12,045 bases of DNA from Flavobacteriales bacterium UBA3376 (GTDB lineage Bacteria; Bacteroidota; Bacteroidia; Flavobacteriales; Weeksellaceae), in NCBI GenBank assembly GCA_002359055.1, contig DEQC01000033.1, forward strand, positions 20,973 to 33,017, read 5' to 3'. The notes under the pieces are model-generated. The model was not told where the DNA came from. It did not search any database and worked only from the letters and a program-made list of their open reading frames with translations. Positions 6,887-12,045 of this stretch are shown in pieces. The number at the start of each line of letters is the position of its first letter. The stretch's first letter is position 1. The translations under genes and the position numbers were made by a program.

Positions 6887-8101
6887 ATGAAAGAAAGAGT
6901 ACACATATTTGGAAAAGAGATTATAGATCAAGGAGCGATTGATCAATTGTACAATTGCATCAATTCTCCGGAAGACATTGCTGTTTTAACTGCCGATGCA
7001 CATTATGGCTACAATCATCCGATTGGTGGAGCGATTGCTTACAAGGACAAAATTTCATTGTCAGGTGTTGGGTTTGACATTGCCTGTGGAAACAAAGCGG
7101 TTAAAACAAATATCAAAGCTGAAGACATCGATGTACCAAAGGTCATGGATGAAATCTTTAGAAGAATTTCATTTGGTGTGGGGCGAATCAACAACGAACC
7201 CATCGATCATGAAGTTTTAGAGGAAATTGCCACTACCAGTTTCACACCTCAAAGAAGTATGGCAAAAATGGCTGCAGAGCAATTAGGAACGGTAGGAAGT
7301 GGAAATCACTTTGTAGATTTATTTGAAGACGACGAAGGTTGGTTGTGGATTGGAGTTCACTTTGGATCGAGAGGATTTGGACATAGAACTACTACTGGAT
7401 TTATGGCATTGGCTCAAGGATTAAAGTTCACAGATCAACCCAAACAAAGTGCGATGCAAGACAAACCATTGTTATTTGATGTCAATTCAACTCTCGGTCA
7501 AGATTATATTCAAGCGTTGGAATTGGCTGGCAAATATGCTTATGCAGGAAGAGATATAGTGGTCGATAAAGTTTTGGAAATCGTAGGTGGAAAAGCGATT
7601 AAGGAAGTTCACAACCATCATAATTTTGCTTGGAAAGAAGAGCATTTCGGAGAGGAATATTGGGTAGTAAGAAAAGGGTGTACACCAGCTTTTCCGAATC
7701 AAGAAGGATTTATCGGTGCCAATATGAGAGATACTTCTGTGATAGTCGAAGGAGTTGATTCAGAAACTTCTAAGAAAGCACTATATTCAACCGTACATGG
7801 AGCTGGTCGAATTTTATCAAGAACCAAAGCACTTGGCAAGACACGTTGGAAAAAAAGAGGTGGCAAGCGTGTCAGGACTATAATTTCAAGAGGTCAGGTC
7901 AATTTCGACAAAGTACAAGCAGAATTAAAAGAAAAAAACATTTACTTACGAGGAGGCGGAGCAGATGAAGCACCAGAATGCTACAAAAACTTGGAAGAAG
8001 TTTTGGCTTATCAAGGTGAAACTATCAAAGTAAAACACAGATTATATCCAATCGGCGTTGCTATGGCAGGTGAAGATATATATGACCCTTATAAGGATTA
8101 G
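6887..8101 (+). CDS. rtcB: RtcB family RNA ligase
   Basis: RtcB joins RNA 2',3'-cyclic phosphate (or 3'-phosphate) ends to 5'-OH ends using GTP and manganese, in tRNA or rRNA repair. The 404-residue protein has the expected length. Visible active-site elements are Asp64 and Cys67 in GVGFDIACG, Asn140-His141 in GSGNHF, His158 in IGVHFGSRG, HHN at 244-246, and the guanylylated histidine His304 in VHGAGRILSRT. KGCTPAFPNQEGFIGANM (about 263-280) corresponds to the KGA...G conserved block. The C-terminus differs from the classical VxVKG ending: it reads PIGVAMAG and extends to DIYDPYKD, so the usual near-terminal Lys is not in place. No archease or PrfH gene is adjacent. It is divergent from the peptidase gene with a 110-base gap. 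The ATG at 6887 is the first in frame with the conserved VHIFGKEI start. The family is firm; the subtype is inferred. Confidence 0.93.
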   Translation: MKERVHIFGKEIIDQGAIDQLYNCINSPEDIAVLTADAHYGYNHPIGGAIAYKDKISLSGVGFDIACGNKAVKTNIKAEDIDVPKVMDEIFRRISFGVGRINNEPIDHEVLEEIATTSFTPQRSMAKMAAEQLGTVGSGNHFVDLFEDDEGWLWIGVHFGSRGFGHRTTTGFMALAQGLKFTDQPKQSAMQDKPLLFDVNSTLGQDYIQALELAGKYAYAGRDIVVDKVLEIVGGKAIKEVHNHHNFAWKEEHFGEEYWVVRKGCTPAFPNQEGFIGANMRDTSVIVEGVDSETSKKALYSTVHGAGRILSRTKALGKTRWKKRGGKRVRTIISRGQVNFDKVQAELKEKNIYLRGGGADEAPECYKNLEEVLAYQGETIKVKHRLYPIGVAMAGEDIYDPYKD

Positions 8102-8126
8102 GGCAGCAACGAAACCATGCAGTCAT

Positions 8127-8489
8127 TTACTTTCTAAGTATTTTGTCCATTTTTCTTCCTTTGGCCAGTTCATCTACTAATTTATCCAAATATCTCGCCT
8201 TTTTGGTGATTGGATTTTCCAGTTCTTCAATTCTATAGCCACAAATCAGTCCTGTAATTAACTCTGCTTTCGGATTTAAATTTGCGTTATTAAAAAAAGT
8301 CTCGAAGTTCACTTTTTCCTCGATGAGTTCATTCAATTTAATTTCATCAAATCCAGTCAACCATTCGATTACTTCCAATAATTCAGCTTTTGTCCTTCCT
8401 TTACTTTCTACTTTTTTAATATAATGTGGAAATACAGAAGCAAAAGTCATTTTTGCAATTCTCGCGTTATGTTCTGGTGTAGTTTTCAT
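8127..8489 (-). CDS. DUF2200 family protein
   Basis: The sequence is recognisable as the small, highly conserved DUF2200 family of unknown function. The pattern is KTTPEHNARIAKMTFASVFP at the start, KGRTKAELLEVIEWLTGF (about 30-47), LITGLICGYRIEELENP (about 77-93), and the ending YLDKLVDELAKGRKMDKILR. It is a soluble, basic and mostly helical protein of 120 residues with no signal peptide or membrane segment. The frame is also open from an ATG at 8513 (128 residues), and a TAnnTTT-like box lies just upstream. I chose 8489 because family members usually begin at this MKTTPEHN block, but 8513 is possible. It converges on rtcB with a 25-base gap and no clear terminator, and lies just downstream of the RHS locus on the same strand. 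Nothing links it functionally to that locus. Confidence 0.88.
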   Translation of the reverse strand: MKTTPEHNARIAKMTFASVFPHYIKKVESKGRTKAELLEVIEWLTGFDEIKLNELIEEKVNFETFFNNANLNPKAELITGLICGYRIEELENPITKKARYLDKLVDELAKGRKMDKILRK

Positions 8490-8558
8490 ATTTTCATTTG
8501 GCGTCGTGTGCATTTTTTAAGGAATGGTTATATAAATATAGGGAGAACTCTTTGATTT

Positions 8559-9050
8559 CTAATTAGATGGCTTTAATTTATAAAATCCTAATTCCTCTTG
8601 ATCCCATTCATCTATTTCTATCATATTCCTAATATTCTCAGAAATTACCAAACAATTGTATCTAAAAACAGAATCATTTTTATAAAGATAACATTTATTA
8701 CTATTGGGAAGTTTTTCCAATTTATTTCCAATTTCTGCTTTATCGTAAGTGTCAACAGTAACCATAAATCTGCTATGAATATATTTATCAATTTCAGGTT
8801 TGCGAAAAGCTTCACTTTCGCTTATTTGAGCATATTTATTATAAATCGAATCTTCATCAAACTTTGACAAACAAAATGTAAGACTACGATGATTATTTTT
8901 ATAGACGATAAACCCTTCTTTTGGGTTAACTATATTATATTCTATAAATCTTTTATGATAATTCGGTTCTATATACAGTTTTTGAAGCAAGGTTGCTGAG
9001 ATAATTAGTATCAAAATGATGCCTATGGTTATGATGTATCTTTTTTTCAT
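8559..9050 (-). CDS. Membrane-anchored protein, probable RHS immunity paralogue (copy 2)
   Basis: I do not recognise a named family. The 163-residue protein has a basic N-terminus (MKKRY), one membrane helix (about 6-22, IITIGIILILIISATLL) and a soluble C-terminal part of about 140 residues predicted to lie outside the cytoplasmic membrane by the positive-inside rule. It aligns without gaps to the protein at 9139-9630 and is about two-thirds identical by my hand count. The strongest conservation is KCYLYKNDSVFRYNCLVI (about 119-136), where the DNA is identical for 51 bases (8643-8693 and 9223-9273). Its ATG overlaps, as ATGA, the TGA of a 22-codon relic of the RHS tip. An immunity role is inferred from this position behind an RHS C-terminal tail; a lipoprotein-like or signalling role cannot be excluded. 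It is the last gene of the RHS locus. Confidence 0.8.
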   Translation of the reverse strand: MKKRYIITIGIILILIISATLLQKLYIEPNYHKRFIEYNIVNPKEGFIVYKNNHRSLTFCLSKFDEDSIYNKYAQISESEAFRKPEIDKYIHSRFMVTVDTYDKAEIGNKLEKLPNSNKCYLYKNDSVFRYNCLVISENIRNMIEIDEWDQEELGFYKLKPSN

Positions 9051-9116
9051 GGTTGATATTGATATTTTTTAGTGTGTGGACGCAGATTAAATAATCTGTT
9101 TGCCCATTGTAAATAC
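8559..9116 (-). repeat. Tandem duplication unit, copy 2 (tip tail + 163-aa gene)
   Basis: This unit of about 558 bases matches 9139-9696 across its whole length with the same gene length. It comprises the last codons of the RHS tip plus the 163-aa gene. Only about 22 bases separate the two units. Similarity is highest in the tail and in a 51-base identical block, and lower elsewhere. Confidence 0.8.
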
Positions 9117-9118
9117 AT
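9047..9118 (-). pseudogene. Relic of the last ~22 codons of the orphan RHS tip, in front of immunity copy 2
   Basis: The leftward frame from 9118 reads MYLQWANRLFNLRPHTKKYQ then YQP and a stop. It matches the end of the RHS tip at 9627-10373 (YLQWANRLFNLRPHTKK, then NQYQQ) at all but two residues. Homology stops abruptly upstream of the TAT codon. A stop codon lies four codons before the ATG, so no longer toxin remains. The terminal TGA overlaps the ATG of the downstream 163-aa gene exactly as in the intact pair. It could be translated as a 23-residue leader peptide that couples translation into that gene. Confidence 0.8.
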
Positions 9119-9138
9119 TGTTGCTATAAATTATTTGA

Positions 9139-9630
9139 TTAATTTTCGTTTTTCAATTTCCAATATCCGAGTTCGTAAGTTTCCCATTCTTCGATTTCTA
9201 CAATTTCTCTAATTTTTTCAGGAATTACCAAACAATTGTATCTAAAAACAGAATCATTTTTATAAAGATAACACTTATTGCCGTTGGGGAGTTTTTGAAT
9301 TCTATTTCCAATTTCTGCTTTATCGTATAAATCTAAATTCACCATTAATATCCTATGAATATAATTATCAATTTGGGGCTTACGAAAAGCTTCCATCTCA
9401 CTGATATGTGCGTATTTACTATAAACTGAATCTGCATCAAATTTAGATAAATGAATAGAGAATGTACGATGTTCATTCTTATATAGAATAAAGCCGTCTA
9501 TTGGATTTATAATTTTATGGGTTATATAGTTTCTTTTATGATTTGGGTCAATATAAAATCGCTGAATCAAAGTCGCTGATATGATCAGTATCAAAATAAC
9601 AATAAGCATTATAATATATCTTTTTTTCAT
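9139..9630 (-). CDS. Membrane-anchored protein, probable immunity protein of the orphan RHS tip (copy 1)
   Basis: This 163-residue protein has the same design as the one at 8559-9050: basic N-terminus MKKRY, one membrane helix (about 6-22, IIMLIVILILIISATLI) and an exposed C-terminal part. That part contains GFILYKNEHRTFSIHLSKFD (about 46-65), EAFRKPQIDNYIH, YDKAEIGN, and KCYLYKNDSVFRYNCLVI (about 119-136). No catalytic motif is visible. Its ATG overlaps the TGA of the orphan RHS C-terminal gene (ATGA at 9627-9630), the arrangement expected for a translationally coupled effector-immunity pair. The immunity function is an inference from this arrangement plus the existence of a diverged tandem copy. 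If correct, a membrane-anchored immunity protein facing the periplasm suggests the effector acts there or at the membrane. Confidence 0.82.
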   Translation of the reverse strand: MKKRYIIMLIVILILIISATLIQRFYIDPNHKRNYITHKIINPIDGFILYKNEHRTFSIHLSKFDADSVYSKYAHISEMEAFRKPQIDNYIHRILMVNLDLYDKAEIGNRIQKLPNGNKCYLYKNDSVFRYNCLVIPEKIREIVEIEEWETYELGYWKLKNEN

Positions 9631-9696
9631 TGCTGATATTGATTTTTTTTTGTGTGTGGACGTAGATTAAAAAGTCTGTTGGCCCATTGTAAATAC
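9139..9696 (-). repeat. Tandem duplication unit, copy 1
   Basis: This is the partner of the unit at 8559-9116. Here the tail portion (9627-9696) is continuous with the rest of the RHS tip, so this is the parental arrangement. The junction in the other copy lies just before the codon for Tyr of YLQWANRL. Confidence 0.8.
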
Positions 9697-10373
9697 TCAC
9701 TAACCCCATGTGCATAACTTGCACCAACTCTCAGTTTAGGCGTACTTACAAGAACTCCACCAATTGAAAATCCGCGCCAAGTGGTTTCGTATTCAAAACC
9801 AGGCTTATTGTAAATATCTCCCATTCCAGGCCAAAGCTCAGGCTGGCTTGAATTTAAATTATTTCCCCACCAAAAACTGCCTGAAAAAAACTTTATTCCT
9901 GCATTATATGATGTGATATTACCTTTAAAATCATTCATAGTCATTTTAGAATCTCCTTTTGCTCCAGTATAGTCTCCGGCAAAAGCAGAAATTCCTCCTC
10001 CGATAGATAAACCTAATGTGCCTTGAACTGTATAATAAAATGCCCCATTGCCGGCATCTTTACCATCCAAGAAAAATGCATATTGCCAGTCTGCATTTGC
10101 CCCTCCACCTACAGTAAATTCTCCACCAATGCTTATACCTATAACATCAACATCAGGTAAGTTTTTAGTAGCTTTGTTAATATTCAAATTAATTTCTTCT
10201 TTTACATCAACATTGTGTAAATAAATATCTTCTTCATACAATGTTGTATAATATGTTGCAATAAGATTTCCATTTTTATCTCTAATTCGAATATCATCAA
10301 CTTCCTCCGCCGCCATGCCCGTCGGATCTATATACCTCACTGGATTCTGATAGGTATATTGATACGGAGTCAT
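9627..10373 (-). CDS. Orphan RHS C-terminal tip with uncharacterised Gly-rich domain
   Basis: The 248-residue frame begins with the last part of an RHS core, PYQYTYQNPVRYIDPTG (residues 3-19), which in intact RHS proteins marks the junction to the variable C-terminal effector domain. The rest (about 20-248) is the variable domain. After an acidic/polar stretch it becomes Gly- and aromatic-rich and probably beta-structured (ISIGGEFTVGGG near 79-90, LGLSIGGGISAFAGDYTGAK, FFSGSFWWGNN, GVLVSTPKLRVGASYAHG). It ends with a basic tail LFNLRPHTKK. I see no nuclease, deaminase or other toxin motif. There is no signal peptide and most of the RHS barrel is missing, so it is a displaced tip rather than a functional RHS protein. 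It may still be translated from the ATG at 10373 or be silent until recombined. Its stop overlaps the ATG of the 163-aa gene. Confidence 0.8.
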   Translation of the reverse strand: MTPYQYTYQNPVRYIDPTGMAAEEVDDIRIRDKNGNLIATYYTTLYEEDIYLHNVDVKEEINLNINKATKNLPDVDVIGISIGGEFTVGGGANADWQYAFFLDGKDAGNGAFYYTVQGTLGLSIGGGISAFAGDYTGAKGDSKMTMNDFKGNITSYNAGIKFFSGSFWWGNNLNSSQPELWPGMGDIYNKPGFEYETTWRGFSIGGVLVSTPKLRVGASYAHGVSEYLQWANRLFNLRPHTKKNQYQQ

Positions 10374-10376
10374 CGT

Positions 10377-10448
10377 CTACTCGGTGAGAGGGTCAACAGA
10401 TAAGGAGATTGGCAGGTGAGGGTCGTGTATGTAAATTGAGTTTGTCAT
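10377..10448 (-). pseudogene. Relic of RHS core upstream of the orphan tip, closed by an in-frame TAG
   Basis: In the same frame as the tip, the sequence before its ATG reads IYIHDPHLPISLSVDPLTE, then TAG (10379-10377), then T and the Met of the tip. SVDPL is the hallmark of the RHS core end (compare NWLSVDP in the RHS gene at 11050-12045). RHS-like similarity fades upstream of about 10433, and a stop follows further up in this frame. The core fragment and tip were therefore one continuous protein, now truncated and interrupted by one nonsense codon. Confidence 0.7.
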
Positions 10449-10535
10449 TGAGTTTTTGTTGAGATAAAGATATTGAATTTTTCAGCTAACATTTTGGAAC
10501 AGTGCCCACAGTATTTTTTCTTACTGTATATTGTA

Positions 10536-10892
10536 TTATAATCTACCTTCAAAAAATCTAATTTTTATATTTTTTCTATTTTCTTCATTACACTCCGCGA
10601 TTTTAGAAGCACGGTTAGGTTTAATTGAATCATATATAATTGTAATAAAACTACCAATTTCTGAAGGTTCTGATGATGTTAAACCATAAGTCTTGTGATT
10701 TACTTCATATTCGATATAGCAAACATATTGAGAGCTTGTAAATTTAATTTCAGACTTAACAATTCCTATAGTACATTTTCCTCTCTTTCTTAAATCATTT
10801 TGAAGTTTCCATTTTGGGACTATGTACCATGTAAATACAATAATTGCTAAAGGAAAAACCCAATATTTCTTTAACCAATTTTGTAATCTCAT
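10536..10892 (-). CDS. Small membrane-anchored protein, probable immunity protein of the RHS effector
   Basis: The 118-residue protein has a basic N-terminus (MRLQNWLKKYW), one membrane helix (about 11-28, WVFPLAIIVFTWYIVPKW) and a soluble, probably beta-rich C-terminal part (GKCTIGIVKSEIKF, YVCYIEYEVNHKTYG, GSFITIIYDSIKPNRASKI). Small proteins of this look, with a YDSxxPxxSKI-type ending, are common beside RHS genes in Bacteroidota. I know of no assigned function. Its ATG (10892-10890) overlaps, as ATGA, the TGA that ends the -1 frame of the upstream RHS gene, which points to translational coupling and to an immunity role by position. That coupling works only if ribosomes reach the -1 frame. 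About 85 bases of apparently non-coding sequence follow before the RHS core relic. Confidence 0.78.
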   Translation of the reverse strand: MRLQNWLKKYWVFPLAIIVFTWYIVPKWKLQNDLRKRGKCTIGIVKSEIKFTSSQYVCYIEYEVNHKTYGLTSSEPSEIGSFITIIYDSIKPNRASKIAECNEENRKNIKIRFFEGRL

Positions 10893-11101
10893 TTTACTTC
10901 AATTGTACTATAACCATCTTGAATTTCAGATGATATTTGTTTCACAGCTTCAAAGATTAATTCAGAGGATTTATCTGTTAGATATTTAATAATTTCATCC
11001 ATAGTTCCTTTGTCAAATGTTTGATTAAAATCATTTTTCAGACCATCTATTAAAAACTCCTCAAAAGTGCCAAAAACAATTGAATTAATAAATGTTTCTC
11101 G
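10889..11101 (-). other. -1-frame continuation of the RHS C-terminal domain (70 codons)
   Basis: Directly after the A8 tract, the -1 frame is open for 70 codons. It begins RETFINSIVFGTFEEFLIDG, includes TFDKGTMDEIIKYLTDKSSE, and ends GYSTIEVK with TGA at 10891-10889, overlapping the next gene's ATG. The composition is that of a normal helical protein. By contrast the zero frame gives only 16 more residues, hydrophobic and ending LLRSF. The overlapping stop/start in this frame strongly suggests it is the ancestral end of the RHS effector. The fused product would have at least 385 residues within the window. Confidence 0.75.
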
Positions 11102-12045
11102 TTTTTTTTATCGAAAATATCCAAAATAGAAATTATATTCTCTGACTCATTTTCAAAAATACCCACTTTAGAATCTTTTGAAGCTTTATAACCAATCTTG
11201 CCAACTTTTATAATATCTTTTAAACCTTTAAATAATCCCACTGGACTTACTCCTTCTGCAAAGCCCTTTCCAAATTCTAATCCCACAACAACCTTATCTA
11301 TTTCTAACTCTTCAAAATTAAATTCTTTTAAATTATTATTTTTTGAATATAGTCCAGCGGCATAATAAAAAGTCTGTTCAGCTACATTAAGGAGAGCTTT
11401 TTTCGTACCGCCAATCAATCCATTTGCAATGTTCTGCTTCCCATTCGGATCTACATAAATTATAGGATTTTGGTATGTATATCCATACACACTCATATTC
11501 TTCGGATTGAAGTATCCATCGTTATGTTGCCCTTCTATGTAATGTTCTACTTCCTGAACGGGTTGCCATAAAGCAATCGGATCCACAGACAGCCAATTAC
11601 TCACCCTCGGATTGTAATACCGAGCGCCGTAATAGTAGAGACCAGTCTCTTCATCCAGTTCTTTACCGTTGAACTTATATGGATTATCAAAACTTCCGCT
11701 TCTTCGTTGTTCCGCCATTGAGCTACGCTCGCAAACTTCGAGAAAAACCGCGTGGCTTTTTCTCTCATTTGCACCAAATGGTAAATTCAAGAAGAACTGA
11801 TAAGGGTCTCCAAAGTTGTCTGTGATAAGGGTGGAACTGCCCAAATGGTCGGGATGGAAATAAAACACAGCGGGAATAATTATAATACCCGATCCTGGTT
11901 GTGCTAAATTTAATTGCCCTAATTCCATGCTGTCTGCTACAAACTGTGCATCCGCCAATTGCTTTGCTCTTAATTCTTCTAAGTTTAGCGTATCTCCAAC
12001 TTGCATGACATTGAACCTATCGGCATTTCCAGCTGGCTTGCTTGC
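11050..12045 (-). CDS. RHS repeat-associated core domain protein, 3' part (5' end outside window, apparent frameshift near 3' end)
   Basis: The frame is open to the right window edge, 13 codons before the first Met in view, so this is the C-terminal portion of a much larger RHS protein. Such proteins form a hollow YD-repeat shell around a variable C-terminal effector used against competitors. Numbering from the ATG at 12006: FYFHPDHLGSSTLITD (about 48-63) and KFNGKELDEETGLYYYGARY followed by YNPRVSNWLSVDP (about 111-143) are the conserved RHS core. VYGYTYQNPIIYVDPNG (about 173-189) closes it. The variable domain follows (NIANGLIGGTKKALLNVAEQ onward), helical, with no motif I recognise. An 18-residue insertion sits at 79-96. 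In this frame the protein ends at residue 318 with LLIQLFLALLRSF. The better end lies in the -1 frame, reached at 11101. The downstream 118-aa gene overlaps that alternative stop. Confidence 0.88.
   Translation of the reverse strand, partial: ASKPAGNADRFNVMQVGDTLNLEELRAKQLADAQFVADSMELGQLNLAQPGSGIIIIPAVFYFHPDHLGSSTLITDNFGDPYQFFLNLPFGANERKSHAVFLEVCERSSMAEQRRSGSFDNPYKFNGKELDEETGLYYYGARYYNPRVSNWLSVDPIALWQPVQEVEHYIEGQHNDGYFNPKNMSVYGYTYQNPIIYVDPNGKQNIANGLIGGTKKALLNVAEQTFYYAAGLYSKNNNLKEFNFEELEIDKVVVGLEFGKGFAEGVSPVGLFKGLKDIIKVGKIGYKASKDSKVGIFENESENIISILDIFDKKNEKHLLIQLFLALLRSF
11101..11109 (-). other. Candidate frameshift site: A8 tract with heptamer A AAA AAC
   Basis: Leftward, the codons are GAT AAA AAA AAC GAG. 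The last seven bases before GAG form A AAA AAC in the X XXY YYZ arrangement known for -1 ribosomal frameshifting, and eight consecutive A residues also favour RNA polymerase slippage. I see no strong stimulatory stem-loop just downstream. A one-base deletion or a homopolymer sequencing error would look the same. Confidence 0.55.
11719..11772 (-). repeat. 18-codon palindrome-bearing insertion in the RHS core
   Basis: Bacteroidota RHS cores usually read LPFGE-t-MAEQ. Here LPFG and MAEQ are separated by ANERKSHAVFLEVCERSS. The DNA holds a 10-bp stem with one bulge (GAGAAAAA-g-CC paired with GG-TTTTTCTC, 11740-11764, ACGC loop) and a short one (GAGC-TAC-GCTC, 11720-11730). The segment looks richer in GC than its surroundings. 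It may be a small in-frame coding repeat, though a normal RHS variant is possible. Confidence 0.4.

Noticed and set aside
8102..8126. Terminator between rtcB and the DUF2200 gene
   Set aside because: The 25-base gap has no convincing hairpin or T-tract on either strand.
8559..9696. Insertion sequence or CRISPR-like repeat structure
   Set aside because: The repeated units are two diverged gene copies with a toxin tail. There are no terminal inverted repeats, transposase or short regularly spaced repeats.
10449..10535. Terminator or gene between the 118-aa gene and the RHS core relic
   Set aside because: Only a 6-bp stem (ACAGTA/TACTGT) with an A-rich loop and no T-tract; stops occur in the frame continuing from the core relic.
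11700..11740. tRNA gene or tRNA fragment in the RHS gene
   Set aside because: Only a short D-arm-like word is present. The GCTC pairs with an upstream GAGC instead of a D-stem partner, and no anticodon or T arm follows.

Overview
The window looks like chromosomal DNA of an AT-rich member of the Bacteroidota, most likely the order Flavobacteriales. The evidence is a GldD gliding-motility lipoprotein, a secreted peptidase with a type IX secretion (T9SS) C-terminal sorting domain, several promoters of the Bacteroidota TTTG / TAnnTTTG type, start codons without Shine-Dalgarno sequences, and RHS proteins with the Bacteroidota style of core. The exact family cannot be told from the sequence.

Layout. 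(1) 1-4650 is a housekeeping block: a partial RNase E/G gene (leftward, cut by the window edge) and an HU gene (leftward) with a hairpin terminator. Divergent from these is a rightward series mutY, ssb, gldD, rseP. This order resembles the flavobacterial mutY-ssb-gldE-gldD cluster, but gldE is missing. (2) 4650-4905 holds a tRNA-Asn(GTT) with its own promoter and a strong hairpin terminator, which can also serve the convergent peptidase gene. (3) 4917-8490 holds a secreted M1 metallopeptidase with a T9SS tail (leftward), an RtcB-type RNA ligase (rightward) and a DUF2200 protein (leftward). (4) 8559-12045 is an RHS polymorphic-effector locus, entirely leftward.

The RHS locus is the accessory and most interesting part. 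From upstream (right) to downstream (left) it contains: the 3' part of an RHS gene with the usual core and a variable C-terminal domain; a small membrane-anchored protein of 118 aa in the immunity position; a displaced (orphan) RHS C-terminal tip with a short relic of core; a 163-aa membrane-anchored protein whose ATG overlaps the tip's stop codon (ATGA); and a diverged second copy of that 163-aa gene. The second copy is still preceded by the last ~22 codons of the tip, again with an ATGA overlap.

The RHS gene's reading frame closes shortly after an A8 tract containing the heptamer A AAA AAC. The -1 frame stays open for 70 more codons, to a TGA that overlaps the ATG of the 118-aa gene. The effector is therefore either completed by frameshifting or slippage, broken by a recent one-base change, or affected by a homopolymer sequencing error. 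The picture is of serial effector-tip replacement in which old tips are pushed downstream while their immunity genes, and the translational coupling that drives them, are kept. Effector and immunity roles are inferred from architecture; no toxin activity is recognised in either C-terminal domain.
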